64,000 bases of DNA, taken from positions 17,826,652-17,890,651 of the forward strand of contig JAJEKV010000014.1 in the NCBI GenBank assembly GCA_021234155.1. Reading direction: 5' to 3'. Below the pieces are notes generated by a model. That model made no database searches and had not been told where the DNA came from. It saw only the letters and a program-made list of their open reading frames with translations. Within the stretch, counting starts at the first letter, position 1, and each line of letters begins with the position of its first letter. The position numbers and the translations under genes were made by a program. Origin of the DNA: Isoetes taiwanensis (lineage: Eukaryota; Streptophyta; Lycopodiopsida; Isoetales; Isoetaceae). Positions 46,895-58,953 of this stretch are shown piece by piece.

Positions 46895-47620
46895 TTGAAG
46901 TGCACAAAGGAGGTATGTCCGGGGACTTTGCAAATGGGAGATCTATATGATGAAGATTGCAAAGGTAAAATGATTAAGTACTTTGAAGATTGGGTGGATG
47001 TTTTTGCATGGGAATATTCAGAATTGAAAGGGGTTGATAGGAGCATTTGTGAGTTTGAGATAAAAGTTCGTGAAGATACTAAACCCTGTCATGCGAGATT
47101 GAGAAGAATTAATTCCTCACTTTTAGATCTTATCAAGCAAGAACTATTCAAAATCACGAGGAGTCGGGTTTGATAGTTGACATTGTGAACCCTTCTTGGG
47201 TTTCTTGTATTGTTCCAGTTCTAAAAAAGAATGGTTCTCTAAGAATATGTGTGGATTATAGAGATCTAAATAAAGCTACTGTCAAAGATTGTTACCCTTT
47301 GCCTTTTTTGGAAGAAATACTTTATGCAGTGGCTGGCAAGTCTATGTACTCATTTTTGGATGGTTTCTCTGGTTTTAATCAGATTAGCATCAAAAAGGAA
47401 GATCAGCCAAAGACATCCTTCATTACTCCATGGGGAACTTATGCAATGAAAAGGATGCCTTTTGGCTTAATGAATGCCCCTGCTACATTTCAGAGAGCTA
47501 TGGATACTGTCTTTGCAAACATGACTCTGAAAGCAATTCAGATTTTATCTTGATGATTTATGCTTAGGTACTGGTACAAGTGATCATATTTCGAGCTAAC
47601 AAGGATATTTACATTGTGCG
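46895..47620 (+). pseudogene. Tat-like reverse transcriptase
   Basis: Begins with YFEDWVDVFAWEYSELKGVD, changes frame near 47165, then SWVSCIVPVLKKNGSLRICV, DYRDLNKATVKDCYPLP, FLDGFSGFNQISIKKED, MPFGLMNAPATFQRAMD. The YLDD active site is at 47546-47557 in a shifted frame. Order and motifs are those of gypsy RT; catalytic residues are present. Confidence 0.9.
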
Positions 47621-47889
47621 AACAAACCGGAGTTAATCTAAACCCAAAGAAGTGCATCTTTTTTGGTCAAAAGGCCAGCTCTTAGGCCATGAGGTTTTCG
47701 CTAAAGGCCTTCAAGTAGTCAAGAGAAGATCATAGCTTTAAAAAAAGCTTCAAACACCTGTGACAATTAAAGAAGTCAAGGGGATTTATGGGAATGACCT
47801 CCTTCTTAAGAGTGTATGTGCCTAATTTCTCTCACCTTATTAGTCCTATCTCTAAGTTGACTAGAGTAGGCCAAGTTAGTAAAAGAGAA

Positions 47890-48370
47890 AGTAAGTATAG
47901 GCCCTGTTGTTTGGACCGATGAGTGTGAAAAAGCTTTTTGCAGATCATAGAGGCTATTTGCCATTCTACACTTTTAAAAACTCCAGACCTTTCATTACCA
48001 TTTAAAGTTTACATAACCATCACTAAAAAAAAGTCTCTTTGGAGTTGCCATTTTGCGTGGATAGACACCCTATTGCTTTTGCAAGCAAACAATGGTCTCA
48101 AACTGAAGAGAAGTATGCTAAGATAGAAAGGAGTGCTTTCTTTGCTCTCATCTTTTTGATCGAGAGACAGGGTCATCTTTTACAAAAATCCCAAGCCACT
48201 ATCTACATGCAGCAGAACCCCATGCCCTTTTTGTATGGTAAGAAATTAGAAAAACCTAAGCTTCATAGGTGGGCTTGTAGACTTCAATCCTATGATTTAA
48301 AGGTAAAGGTTATTCATGTATTGAACAACCCGAGTTTATACTTGCCTGCTGCCTACTTTGAACATGAGGA
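47890..48370 (+). pseudogene. Gypsy-type RNase H following RT
   Basis: Contains HPIAFASKQWSQTEEKYAKI and PKLHRWACRLQSYDLKVKVI, the usual end of the RT-RNase H unit. The start is frameshifted (47580-48040). Confidence 0.82.
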
Positions 48371-48479
48371 GTTGATACAAGAAGAAGAAATGACTAACCT
48401 TGTTGTAAATGAGCAGGACCTATCAGATATACAAGCTCAAGGTTGGCAACAACCTATCAGGAGATTCCTTCAGTATCAA

Positions 48480-49732
48480 GAGATACCTTCTGGATTTTCA
48501 AAAAGCCAAGCTTACAAGTTTAAGTTAAAATGTTTGACTTACTCCTTGGTTGGTGACATTTTGTGCAAGGTAAACAGGGATGGTGTACTCTTAAGGTGTG
48601 TTGATGAAGATGAAGTCATACGGTACTTGCTGAAAATCACAAAGGTGTGTGTGGAGGTCATTTTGCAGCAGACACAACTGCCAAGAAAATATTGAGGTCT
48701 GGTTACTTTTGGCCTCATTTATTTAAAGATTGTTATGATGTTATAAAGACTTGTCATCAATGCCAGATCTTTGGCAAAAGAATTTTGCACCCTGCTCCTC
48801 TTACAGGAATTGTCTCCCCTGGTCCATTTCAAGTTTGGGGATTGGACTACGTTGGCCCTATCAATCCTCCATCCTCAGCCCAAATGAATACATTGTTGTA
48901 GCTACTGATCTGCTCACTAAGTGGTCGAAGCAAAGACCCTTGAGGAAAGCAAGTGCCCATACTACCGCTAGATTTTTTGCATGAGAATATTTGCTCTAGG
49001 TTTGGCATTCCCTTTAAAATTTTGACCGATAGAGGCTCTACTTTTTATTAATGAGGTGATTAATTTTCTTGTTTCAAGCCTCAAGATCAAGCATGTGAAA
49101 AGCTCAACCTATTATCCTCAAGGTAATGGCCAAGTCGAGTCTACTAACAAAGTGCTTAAGGGTATTTTAAAAAAAGCAGGTTTGCCAAAACCAAAGGGAT
49201 TGGCATTTGAAATTATATGATGCTCTTTGGGCTCATAGAATTACTTCTAAAGCAGCTACTAATGCTTCACCTTTCAGTTTGGTATATGGAGTAGAGGTCA
49301 TGTCATTCCAAATGAAAGTTAGAGATACCTTCTTTAAGGATGGCACTCAAGCTTGAGTTGGAATTTTCTGAAGCCTTGAAGCACAGGTATGAAGTTCTGT
49401 TAAAATTAGATGAAGAAAGGTTTGTTGCAGAGAATTACAACTTGCTGAAGAAGGCTAAAAGTGCAGCAGCTTTCAAGGCTGCTCACAAATTACAAGACAA
49501 GTTTGCACCTATGGAATTAGTTTTAAAGTGGAATGCTGCAGATGAAGGGAAGCTTTCAAAGTTTGAAAATCCCTGGGAAGGTCCCTATCAGATTTTAGGA
49601 GATGCTGGCTACTCATCTTATAGGTTGGCTGATCTTGGTACAGGATTAGAGCTGCCAAATCCCATTAATATTCAACACCTTAAAAGATATTGGCCTCAGC
49701 ATGCCTGCTTGAGCCTCTTCACTTCTGTATAA
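48480..49732 (+). pseudogene. Tat-like integrase
   Basis: The HHCC zinc finger is visible at about 48650-48770 (GGHFAADTTAKKILRSGYFW, CHQCQIFGK). The core has WGLDYVGPI (first Asp), LTDRGST (second Asp) and YYPQGNGQVESTNKVLKG (Glu). C-terminal part 49340-49732 includes WNAADEGKLSKFENPWEGPY and HLKRYWPQ. No chromodomain. Frameshifts at about 48650, 48900, 48985 and 49200. Confidence 0.9.
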
Positions 49733-49916
49733 GCATTTGATCTAGCTTAGAATAGGTTAGTTTATAATTTCAAAGTTGAGGTTTTAATATTTCTTTTGAT
49801 TAGCATATTTCCTTTGAGACTTCTGTATAAGCATTTGATCTATCTTAGAATAGGTTAGTTTATAATTTCAAAGTTGAGGTTTTAATATTTCTTTTGATTA
49901 GCATATTTCCTTTGAG
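49721..49916 (+). repeat. 2 x 98-bp tandem duplication
   Basis: Units 49721-49818 and 49819-49916 are almost identical. The first overlaps the end of the integrase frame. 49917-50388 is untranslated and ends in a purine stretch before the LTR. Confidence 0.93.
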
Positions 49917-50388
49917 GTTTAATAGTTTGTTTCTGTTTAGCTGCAGGGATGTGTCCACAGGAGATAAGACTTTGATTATTACCTACTAATGAGTTCTATG
50001 TTGTCATGACAGGACCATTTGTATTCTTCATAAGACCTTGCTTCTCCATTGGAGTTTTAGAGTGCTATCCATATATAAGTTTCCACATCTTGCTTGGCAC
50101 TCATGCTAACCTTGATTTATTGTCATATCTTGTGTTCATTCTTTTCTCCTCCATTTTCATCTGCCTATAAGTTGCCTTACATCCCATTTCAGCCTTCTAT
50201 CCTTTTATTTTCATTCCCTACAATGCTCTGCACCACATTTCCACCACAGCAGAGTTCATCTCACACTCATACCACTCACTTTCATTATTCTACATCATTC
50301 TGTCACCTGCACCAGTATTTGAAGATCCTCAGTCTAAATTTACATCTGTTAGGCTGAGGGGACCAGCCTATTCTTTCCTTTGAGGAGA

Positions 50389-52715
50389 TGTTGCCCATTT
50401 CTGGCAACATGGACCAAAGATCTATGTATCAAAACCTTTGTTTCATCTATATTTCCTCTAAGGAAAAGTTTCAGGCTATTGTAATCCCATTAGAGTTTGG
50501 AAGACATTTGACCAAGTTTGGAAGACATTGGGGATCTCCTTTTATAGCCTAATCTTTCCCTTGAGGTAAAACACCTTCTAGACACATTCCCATTTGTTTA
50601 ACATTTTCCTTTGATTTGAAGATCAGGCAAAGGCTATAGCAAGTTTATCAAGGAAGCACAAGATTTTTTACCAAAGCTCAACCTTATGAAGATTGCTTGA
50701 GTTGCATTAGTAGTTTGAAGTCACACACATGAGGATGCCATCTTGGAAGTGAAATGTGCTCTTATTCTAGCCTTGAAGTTTGGAAGACCCTTATAGAAGT
50801 TTGGAAGACCCTTAGGCTTTGAGCAAACGTATTTTCACTATGAGGTATGATTTGAGCATTAGAGACAATCTGAGATGAAATCAAGTGCTACAGAGGTACC
50901 CATCTTGTCTTCATTCCATATCCACCTTTTTATGTCCTATGAACCTTTTATAACCTTTCTTTCACCCTTTTTTCCACTTTTGAGACCTTTTCCCATCTTT
51001 TTCCCATGACTTTTTCACCATCCCTATGTTGCAATATTCATTGACCATGGGTCAAAATGGACAAAAAATTCAAATGTTTCAGTTTGACTTGAAAACCTTC
51101 TAGATGTAAAGCTTGGCAAAAAAGAGATAACTTGGCCTTTTTAAATTTGAAAAAAACCCTTGGGAAGGCCTTCAAAATTGGATTCTTGGGATGCGTGCCA
51201 AAAAAATAAAAAAACCTATTCTAGCCTATCTACCCTGTCTATTTCCACCTCACCCCCCCATTTCCATCTCATTTCCACGTGGCAGGGGGCGTGGGGCGCA
51301 TTATTTGCTGGGTGTCCCCTCTGCGTGGCACGCACAGTTAATAGTTGAGTCAGCACTTTTCCTTATATACCTGAGCCTCCAGAACCACTCCGGCCTGTGG
51401 GATATATCATCCTTAAGAATTTTCGATGAACCCTAAGAAATAGGGGAACCTGCTAAATCCGGCCAATTCGTGCCATAATTTGATTGAATCCCGCCAATTT
51501 TCTCCCGAAATCAGCTCCCGAACCTTTTTTAGACCTCGGTGATCCTCTCTGGGGCACTTGATTTGATAGAAATTGATCAATTTGGGCCTTAAATCACTTT
51601 CCCGAGAGCTAGTTTTGTGGAAAAAACAGTTCTTAAACCAGCATTACAGATCAAATCGGGACGCCCCTCAGAGATATACCTCTGTGATTTTGGCGCACTA
51701 AATATTTTGATATCATTTTGCTCTGCTCTGCTCAGATTCCAGCTCTATTTCGCTCGAGATTGAAGTCCCGTTCGTTGTGACTGCTCAAAGATTGAAGCAC
51801 CTCGATTGCAAACTTAAATAATCATTCCATATTACTTCATTGGTATTTTTGAAGCCCTCGAAAGACTCATATACAAATCTTGAAATTGCTCTCAAGCGTT
51901 ATTACTCAAGCATTATTATTTTTGAAACTTTGGTAATACCACATTGACATTATCAAACTTTCACGTACCACATTGCTATAATGCATAGTCTTTTGCCCTG
52001 AAAAATCGTTTTCATCATTGTACATCCATTTTTTGTAATTCTGCATTGCTCTTTTAAAAAAGCAAAAAACCAAAAACAAGACCAAAAACACTTACTCAGA
52101 GATTATATCTTCTTCAGATAGTTGTATTTCATCCTTATAGGAATCCTAGAAACCTATACATTCGGAGAAAACATATAAAAAGATTTCTTTTCATAACTGT
52201 TACAGAGTTTGTTCTTTTCTTGAGGTTTTGTTTACTTACAGGGAAACTAAAACATCCTTTTGCTATTCAAACCTTTTGCACGTGATCTAGAGGCTATTTT
52301 GTAGTTGTCTGCATAGATCCCAACCCAAAATTTCCCATCAAACTCCATCTGCAAAATTTGGCTCTCTGTTTTGGCACTGGCCAACTTTTTGACCTGCCTT
52401 TGACCTCGATTTTCTTGACCCTCCCTTATTCAAATCAAGTCAAATCTTCTCCACCATTTTCCTCCGCTTGTTGACCACTTATAACACTAATCAGATCTTC
52501 AAAATCTCTCAAGGTGTGTCTGCAAGTTCAGTTTTTGCTCTGACAGTTTTTTCAGTTTCAGGGACTCTAGTGATTTTGAAAAAACTAGCACTTCAAAAAT
52601 GAATTTTCTGGTTTCATATGACAAGGATTGATCACCCTAAGTGATCTGGAGGTTCTAACCATTCTGTTTAAGATTCCTTTGAGGTTAGGCTAAAATTCCA
52701 GGTTTTAGGCTAGCA
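50389..52715 (+). repeat. Tat-like element 3' LTR
   Basis: Pairs with 34197-36513. Preceded by GAGGAGA, a short polypurine tract. Confidence 0.93.
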
Positions 52716-52720
52716 TGTGT

Positions 52721-52892
52721 GCACATGAATAAATGTACACATGAATAAATGTGCACACACTTGCAAGTTGGCCCCCTAGGGTGCTACTTGCTTGGCTACC
52801 CGTCGGCGTGCACGTCAATCGGGATGGCGTGTACGCGTGACGGGGCAGTATAGTATACGTCCTGGGACCGTATACTGTGCTGGAACGTCACA
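52721..52892 (-). mobile_element. Chromovirus 3' LTR, proximal part
   Basis: On the minus strand the LTR starts TGTGACGTTCC at 52892. On the left it is cut by the Tat-like element. A short repeat (ACATGAATAAATGTAC type) lies at the break. Confidence 0.65.
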
Positions 52893-52905
52893 TTCTCCCC
52901 ACCTT
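52893..52905 (-). promoter_or_regulatory. Chromovirus polypurine tract
   Basis: Minus-strand AAGGTGGGGAGAA directly before TGTGACG, the usual junction at a chromovirus 3' LTR. Confidence 0.75.
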
Positions 52906-53225
52906 GGAATGATGTTGTCCGCAGCATCGTGGGTCTCCCCACCTTGAGATCTTCTTGTCCTGCAACCAACTTGATGCATACAATTTATTACTATTATACT
53001 TACACAATTATTAGAATTACTCTAGGTAATATTTTTAAAACATTATTACGACATTACATTATCCAATAACTTATCAATTCATAGCTTCATTAAAACAAGG
53101 TACTTATTCGCCTCACTTAACACAACATTTAAGTTTATCAAAATTCAACAATTTCCTATACAATTATCCTTCGAGGTACTCTTCATTCCTTGCAACACAT
53201 TCCAACACAATTTGTGTTGCAAGTC

Positions 53226-54493
53226 AACGATACGATGCCTTGGCTTCTTGGCGCTGACGACGCCGCCTGCGGCTAGGGCGACACAGGAGAAGGGAGGCCG
53301 CCCTCCTTTCTCTCTGATTCGGCACTACTGCTGATGCTCTTGCACAAATTTGACCCCATACAGAGGCTAGCGAGGGTCTCTTGCCTTAGTTTTTGGATCT
53401 GCCCATTCAAGACTGCCAGGTTATCTATTTCTTGAAGCTTTCTTCAGGGCGGCGTTCTTTAGGGCTTGCAGGTAATCCACTAACGTGGTCTTTCTGCTCT
53501 AATGCTTTAAGCATTATGATTCTTGCAATCTGAGTAAGAATACACCGAAAAGGCACATGGTCTATAAGGTGGAGCGGATCTCTGCACAGCCTTTGAGAAA
53601 AGGAAGTTTCAGTTTTATTAGTTTTCTGCAGTCACAATTTACTCCAGGTTCTTTAAACATGTGTTTGATTCCCTTCCTGTTGCTCTTTCTTGCTAGCAGA
53701 AAGACATAGGGATGTCTCCTTGATAGGAACATAGTAGTCTGATTTGATTCTAATCTACAGATTCCTCAACCAGATACAGGATGGCATATGGAATTTCCAG
53801 AAACAGCCGAGCTAGGAATTTTCTGCTTAGCACTTTCTTTGCTTTTTCAATTACTGCTATGATTGAAGAAGCCATGCAAGCTCTGAAGCTTGAAGATAAT
53901 TTGGTGCTGATGCCAAATTTTTGTTTGATACCAATCCACTGTACGGATATGGTCTGCTCAAATACTGCTACATTTGAGCTGTGTGCTAAGATCAGGCTGA
54001 CTGTTCCAACAATGCAGCATTTTTGGGGTTACATATTCCATTATGTGTTCTGGCCGATTAATTTGCAGGTTTGGTCAATTTTCAGGAGTTGTGGCAGCTT
54101 GAGCAGTGTGACAGATTGCTCAATTTACTATGTATTTCCTTTTCTCTTCATCTTTATTTTTGCAACAGTAGTTTGTGAGCATTCAAGGAATTAACTGCAG
54201 CCTCTGGAAAGTCTGTTCTTGCTTCTATAGTATTATGGTTAGTTGAGAAGATGTTGATTCAATCCTATAGTATCAGCTGAGCATAAGAAGAAGTTGAGTG
54301 AGGCTTACAAGTACAGAAATTCGGTTATGTTATCTTGCTATTAGAGCATCTAATAAGTCTCGGCAAGAACAGGATGAAGAAGTTGAGATTCTCCTGTAGT
54401 AATTCTGTTCTTGTTTTGTGGCATTGTACCTTTATTATTTATATAATATAAAAATCCCCCTTACCTTCAAAAAAAAAAAAAAAAAAAAAAAAA
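53226..54493 (+). mobile_element. Poly(A) retroposon with 14-bp target duplication
   Basis: TTGTGTTGCAAGTC occurs at 53212-53225 and 54494-54507, and poly(A) at about 54469-54493 ends the insert. Its origin is unknown. A plus-strand frame at 53781-54194 (MAYGISRNSRARNFLL) shows no domain, and a minus-strand segment near 53340-53440 looks coding (LAVLNGQIQKLRQETLASL). It may be a chimeric or processed transcript copy. Confidence 0.75.
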
Positions 54494-54507
54494 TTGTGTT
54501 GCAAGTC

Positions 54508-55042
54508 TTCGTAGCTAGACCTCCTTGCCCTCCGGAGCGCTCTATTGGCCTGCAGGTTGACACTACGTTAGTACCATTTTAATTATTAATAGAATTATGT
54601 CAGTATGGTAAACTACCCATCTAATTAACTAAATGAATGCATGACTATAATCTCCTAAGATAGGAAGAGGATGCTTCTTCCATCGCGGTCGGAGATGGGG
54701 CCGCCTCTATAATGCCTAGGATGACACTCATGCCTACACCTTAGCTGCCTTTGGGCGTAGGCTGATGGCCTCCCGAGGCATTGACTAGAGGTGCTTTCTC
54801 CTATCAATGCACGCCCGGAATGACCTCTTATCTCTCGTTGTCATCTACTGCGCAAGGAGGATGGAAGTAGACTTTTTAATCTACTTACAACTAATCCAAG
54901 CAAAACCGCGGTCATGCCTACAATGACATTACAACACGTCCTAGAGATCACCATAGTGGTCTCATCATCGGTAAATACGCATGCAACCCATACCTAGCAT
55001 AGGCTGCATGCGTAGATTAATCTTAACTACACATGAATTTAA
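54508..55042. other. Chromovirus region between pol and 3' LTR
   Basis: Non-coding. When the retroposon and the TIR element are removed, it connects the integrase stop to the polypurine tract. Confidence 0.5.
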
Positions 55043-55195
55043 TCTAAAAGTCGTATTTAATTAAAGTGGGACAAATCTCGAATTTTGAGACTCGGACTGA
55101 AAATGGGACTCATGAAAAAAAAAAGTAAGTTGCCATTGAATCATTAATAGATTTTTCTTTGATAAAATAAGAATAACATTTCCATATCACAATCC

Positions 55196-55495
55196 GAGAA
55201 AATGAAGGGGGGTGGTGGAGAAAGAAAAGTAGGAAGGAAGGGGAGACAAGAGGTAGGGAGGGAGGGGAAAGGCAAAGGAGCACGAGGAAGTCAAAAGGGC
55301 AAAGGGGAGGGGTCGAGCAAATTGGGAGGGGAGGGGGAAGGGGGGAGGGGAAGGGCAAAGGGAGGGAGGGGCATGGGGAGAGGAGGAGGGACAAAGGGGA
55401 AGAGCAAAGAGGCAAAAGGGGCAAAGGGGGTGGGATATGGGGAGGGGCAAAAGGGGGAACGGGACAAAAGAAGGAAGGGAGGAGGGGTTCATGGC
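55196..55495 (+). repeat. 300-bp G/A-only tract
   Basis: Almost pure purine on the plus strand with many GGGG runs. ORFs in both directions (Gly/Lys-rich; Pro/Leu/Ser-rich) are composition artefacts. Strong G-quadruplex or triplex potential. Confidence 0.9.
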
Positions 55496-55796
55496 GAAAC
55501 AACCATTCAACAATTAATAAATGTAATTAATTAAATAATATAATTAAATCGCTTAATAATATAATTAAGTAATTAATTAAACAATAAATAATTAAACAAA
55601 AGTTTTTTTTTTTTTTACGAGAGGCGAAAGCAATGGGCGATAACGACATAACATAAGGGCGTTCAAATAATAGAAGAATGGGCAGAATCGACATAACATA
55701 AGGGCATTCTCAAACAATAGGTTTTTTCTCGCCTCACGAGGCGAGAATGGGCAGGATCGACATAACATAATAGGGGCGTGCTCGGTATGGACCCTA

Positions 55797-56340
55797 TATG
55801 CTCGGTCGTGCCCAAGCCCTTGTCCGCAGATCAAAATCCTCCGGGCGAAAGCACCATTTAGAAACGCACCATTTAGACATACAAAACTTGTAAAATGATG
55901 GATCCTGCAGCATTTGCAAGGCCTCCATGTGCTGAAATTTCTGAAACATCATTAAACTCTGGCAGATAAGTTTGTGAGGATCAGACACCAAGGTATACCC
56001 TCTACCCAAATGGAAATCCCGGCACTCGAATCCGGATATGCTCGGTCGTGCCCAAGCCCTTGTGCGCATATCAAAATCCTCTGAAGCGCCCAAACAATTT
56101 TGGGCGACTTCACAAAAGCCTCCCAAACTCGGATCCCGAACTTAATTTAGGGTAGAAACCGCACCATTTAGACATATAAAACTTGTAAAATGATGGATCC
56201 CGCAGGCATTTGCAAGGCCTCCATGTGCTGAAATTTCTGAAACATCATTAAACTCCTCGAGATAAGTTTGTGAGGATCGACACCAAGGTATACCACGCTA
56301 CCGGTGAAATCCCGGCACTTTCGAATCCGATAAAATGTGA
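55797..56340. repeat. Imperfect direct duplication (about 240-300 bp)
   Basis: 55797-55852 matches 56037-56095 (GCTCGGTCGTGCCCAAGCCC). 55862-56036 matches 56160-56335 (CACCATTTAGACATA, CATGTGCTGAAATTTCTGAA). Confidence 0.85.
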
Positions 56341-56898
56341 TATGGCGCATCGTGGCTGTGATTGCAAATTTCCTGTGTTCTCTGTTGGCGAATTTGTAAG
56401 GATACTCCCAGGGGCCGACATGGGGCTGCAGAAAATCTGAATGTAGATCAAAATCCTCTGATAATACCTTCTGGCTGTCGTAGATCCGGGCTGCATCATC
56501 GCATATAAGCCAATAAAAAAAACCGAATGCTCTTGATTGACAGAAGAGGGGCGACGCCGTAATCGAAAAATATTATCGGCGACCACTCCAAGAGTACCCA
56601 ACGAGCCCATTTTTCGCCCAAATATCTGCCCTCTGCTTCATAAATCTGGTTTTCAACTTCCGGAGCTCACGAATCCATAAGTATGGCGCTCTAAAGAAAA
56701 GAAAAGAAAAGAAGCGGGATATAGAAGATTCAAATCAGCCCCCGATTCAAAACACACCAGCTGTTTACACGAATATGCCAGCTGCCTCTTAGTACACATT
56801 TTGAATTTCATTTTATCCCGCCCATTCTTTTGAACAAGCATAACAACAGGGAGCGGGGAAGATAGCATGGCGCCCATTTGATCAAAGCGAGGCTTCAT
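56248..56898 (-). other. Unrecognised minus-strand ORFs inside the TIR element
   Basis: Two frames (56898-56653, MKPRFDQMGAMLSSP; 56610-56248, MGSLGTLGVVADNIF) of moderate length. No domain recognised. They could be exons of a degraded or captured gene. 56900-57800 and 58216-58928 show nothing else. Confidence 0.25.
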
Positions 56899-57799
56899 CG
56901 ATCAACCAAGCAAGCAAATACCAACCGTGGTGGTGCGTTTGTGTTTTTCCTATTGCTGGATTCTCTCTAAACCGTAGGTGTTCTTCCCAAAACGAATTCT
57001 AGTTCCTGAAATAGGGCCGATTCTCTAGTTGCATGCCTTCTACTGCAGATTCGATCACTTCCAGGTGGTCATCATGCCTTGACATGCTCGAAATTCAATC
57101 CATTGAACTCTTTCTGCCGTGAATACACATGTTTGAAAAAGTTTCGATCCTATTTTGGTTCAATCCCCTTTGTTTACTCCCAACCAGTACAACGGTGCCA
57201 TGTGGCGAAACATCATCATTTAATTTAATGTTCTATAACCATACCTAATGTGTATACTATACATTAAAAGTTACGCCCCCTAGGGCCAATTTTACTAGCC
57301 CTGGTATGCTTCCCGACTTCTCGTCTCCTGTGCCGATGCAGCAGAATGTTTACTCTTCTGCTCTTCCAACTGAATTGATTGAATAGAGCTTTCGTTATCA
57401 GCCGGATTAGGTCTTGTCCTGCGTGCATATAAAGGAGAAAGTAGATAGCTTAATCGCTATGGTTCCTGCAAAGGAAGCTTCCACACATTAATTAGCTTGA
57501 GAAATCTATTATCCTATTATAGAAAGCTATTGAAGTCACTTTTCTTCTATCTCGAATTTTAAGGGCACTTTTCTTCTATCACGAATTAAAAGATAGAAAG
57601 GTCACTATTTAAAGGTCACTTTTCTTCTATCTTGAATTTTAAGGGCATTCTTCTAGGGTTGCATTGAGTTTCGGTTTGTAGCAGTTTGTTGTTTGTATAC
57701 TCTCTATATTTTTGAAATTTTGCCAAGTTGCAGAAAGTATTGTCTAATTTTGCCTAGATCTTAAAGGGGCCTTTTAAATGCGTGTTTTACAACGATTTT

Positions 57800-58215
57800 A
57801 ACAACTTTGAGCTGCCTTTCTCAACTCGCGAGTCGAGAAAGGCCCTCAAACCTGCGCTTTTCACTTTGAGCTGCCTTTCTCGACTCGCGAGTCGAAAAAG
57901 GCCTTCTGACCCATAAAACCTGCGTTTTTGGCTTTGAGCTGCCTTTCGACTCGAAGTCGAAAAGGCCTTTCACCCATAAAACCTGCGTTTACGGCTTTGG
58001 TACGCCTTTCTCGACTCGCTGGTCGAAAAGGCCTTTTCCCCATAAAACCTGCGTTTTTTTTGAGCTTTGCCTTTCTCGACTCGCGGTCGAAAGGCCTTCG
58101 ACCCCTAAAACTTGCATTTTTAACTTTGAGTTGCCTTTTCTCGACTCATGTAGTCGAAAAGGCCTTCTCGACCCCTAAAACTTATGTTTTTCCCTCTGAG
58201 CTGCCTTTCTAATGC
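57800..58215. repeat. Tandem array with CTCGACTCGCGAGTCGAG palindromes
   Basis: About seven units of 58-70 bp. Each has a palindromic core (best copies CCTTTCTCGACTCGCGAGTC plus its complement, at 57815-57842 and 57874-57901) and a spacer with ACCCATAAAACCTGCGTTTT. Cores decay towards the right. Confidence 0.9.
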
Positions 58216-58953
58216 CTGTATTTTCCAAAAATGGCCCTAAGAACTGTGTTTTATTTTATTTTTTTTGCATGTAGCATCACTTGACTAATTTGATTTTGTC
58301 TCTTGCAGTCCTTATCTCGACCAAATAGTACATGCTTGGGAGCAATGAAAAGATCGGTTCATTAAAGAAAGGTCTTGAGAAGAGGGTGGTGACATCGATT
58401 GGACATACAAGCACGTGGCCCATAAAGGAACTCCTCATACAAATTTCTATCGCCCCGTAAGTTGCTCAGGTGACTAGGAGAGAGCTCCACGCCCTTTGCA
58501 CTAGGTGGTTCATGTGTGAAGAGGGTGTAATGATTGTGCCCATACGACCACTATGGTCTCTTCACCCACTGTAATATATATTATAATGAGCCCATTTATA
58601 AATATAAGGTATCTCAAAACTAGTATTTTTGGGTGATTAAGTAAACGATTTGCATAATTTTTGTTGGAATTTGTGATCTATTGTCTACCCACCTAAGAAA
58701 ATAGAGCCAAAATGTTCAACTAAGAATCTTTTTCAATTAGAACTTGATAGGTCTAATGCATGTTTGCGTTGCATTGTTCTTGTTCTCGACACGCTATCCA
58801 AGAAAACTGGAAGAAAAGCTTGGATGCACACTAATAGACAAAAATTCCAATTATGGCCAGTTTTTGGGTCGGGGTGCTTCTTTTTGTGTAAATTAACAGG
58901 GTTCCGAAAAAAAATGGGAATGGAATGAGTCCCACTTTAATTAAATACGACTT

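Larger units (their letters stand above)
34197..52715 (+). mobile_element. Tat-like Ty3/gypsy retrotransposon, complete, with nested Helitron
   Basis: Long terminal repeats of about 2.3 kb (34197-36513 and 50389-52715) begin TGTTGCCC and end CTAACA/CTAGCA. Target duplication TGTGT on both sides. Plus-strand internal order: gag, protease, a segmental duplication of gag-protease, an extra RNase H, RT, gypsy RNase H, integrase. No chromodomain after integrase, and RT reads DGFSGFNQI, so it fits the Tat/Athila side of the gypsy family. The internal region is 13.9 kb, of which 6.4 kb is a Helitron. I saw no standard TGG-starting primer site directly after the 5' LTR. Confidence 0.92.
55049..58952. 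mobile_element. TIR DNA transposon candidate, 3.9 kb
   Basis: Perfect 24-bp inverted repeats (55049-55072 and 58929-58952, starting AGTCGTATTTAATTAAAG) are flanked by TCTAAA on both sides (55043-55048 and 58953-58958). No transposase recognised. Inside are a G-rich tract, a roughly 240-300-bp duplication, an unknown minus-strand ORF cluster at 56248-56898, and a palindrome-bearing tandem array. The 6-bp duplication does not point to a common plant superfamily. Non-autonomous or unrecognised. Confidence 0.75.

Noticed and set aside
55110-55534. Long ORFs on both strands, Gly/Lys-rich and Pro/Leu-rich
   Set aside because: Caused by the purine-only tract; no domain and no codon signature.
55049-58952. 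Reading the inverted 24-mers as two opposite chromovirus fragments
   Set aside because: The TCTAAA duplications on both sides and the restored continuity of chromovirus sequence favour a TIR insertion.
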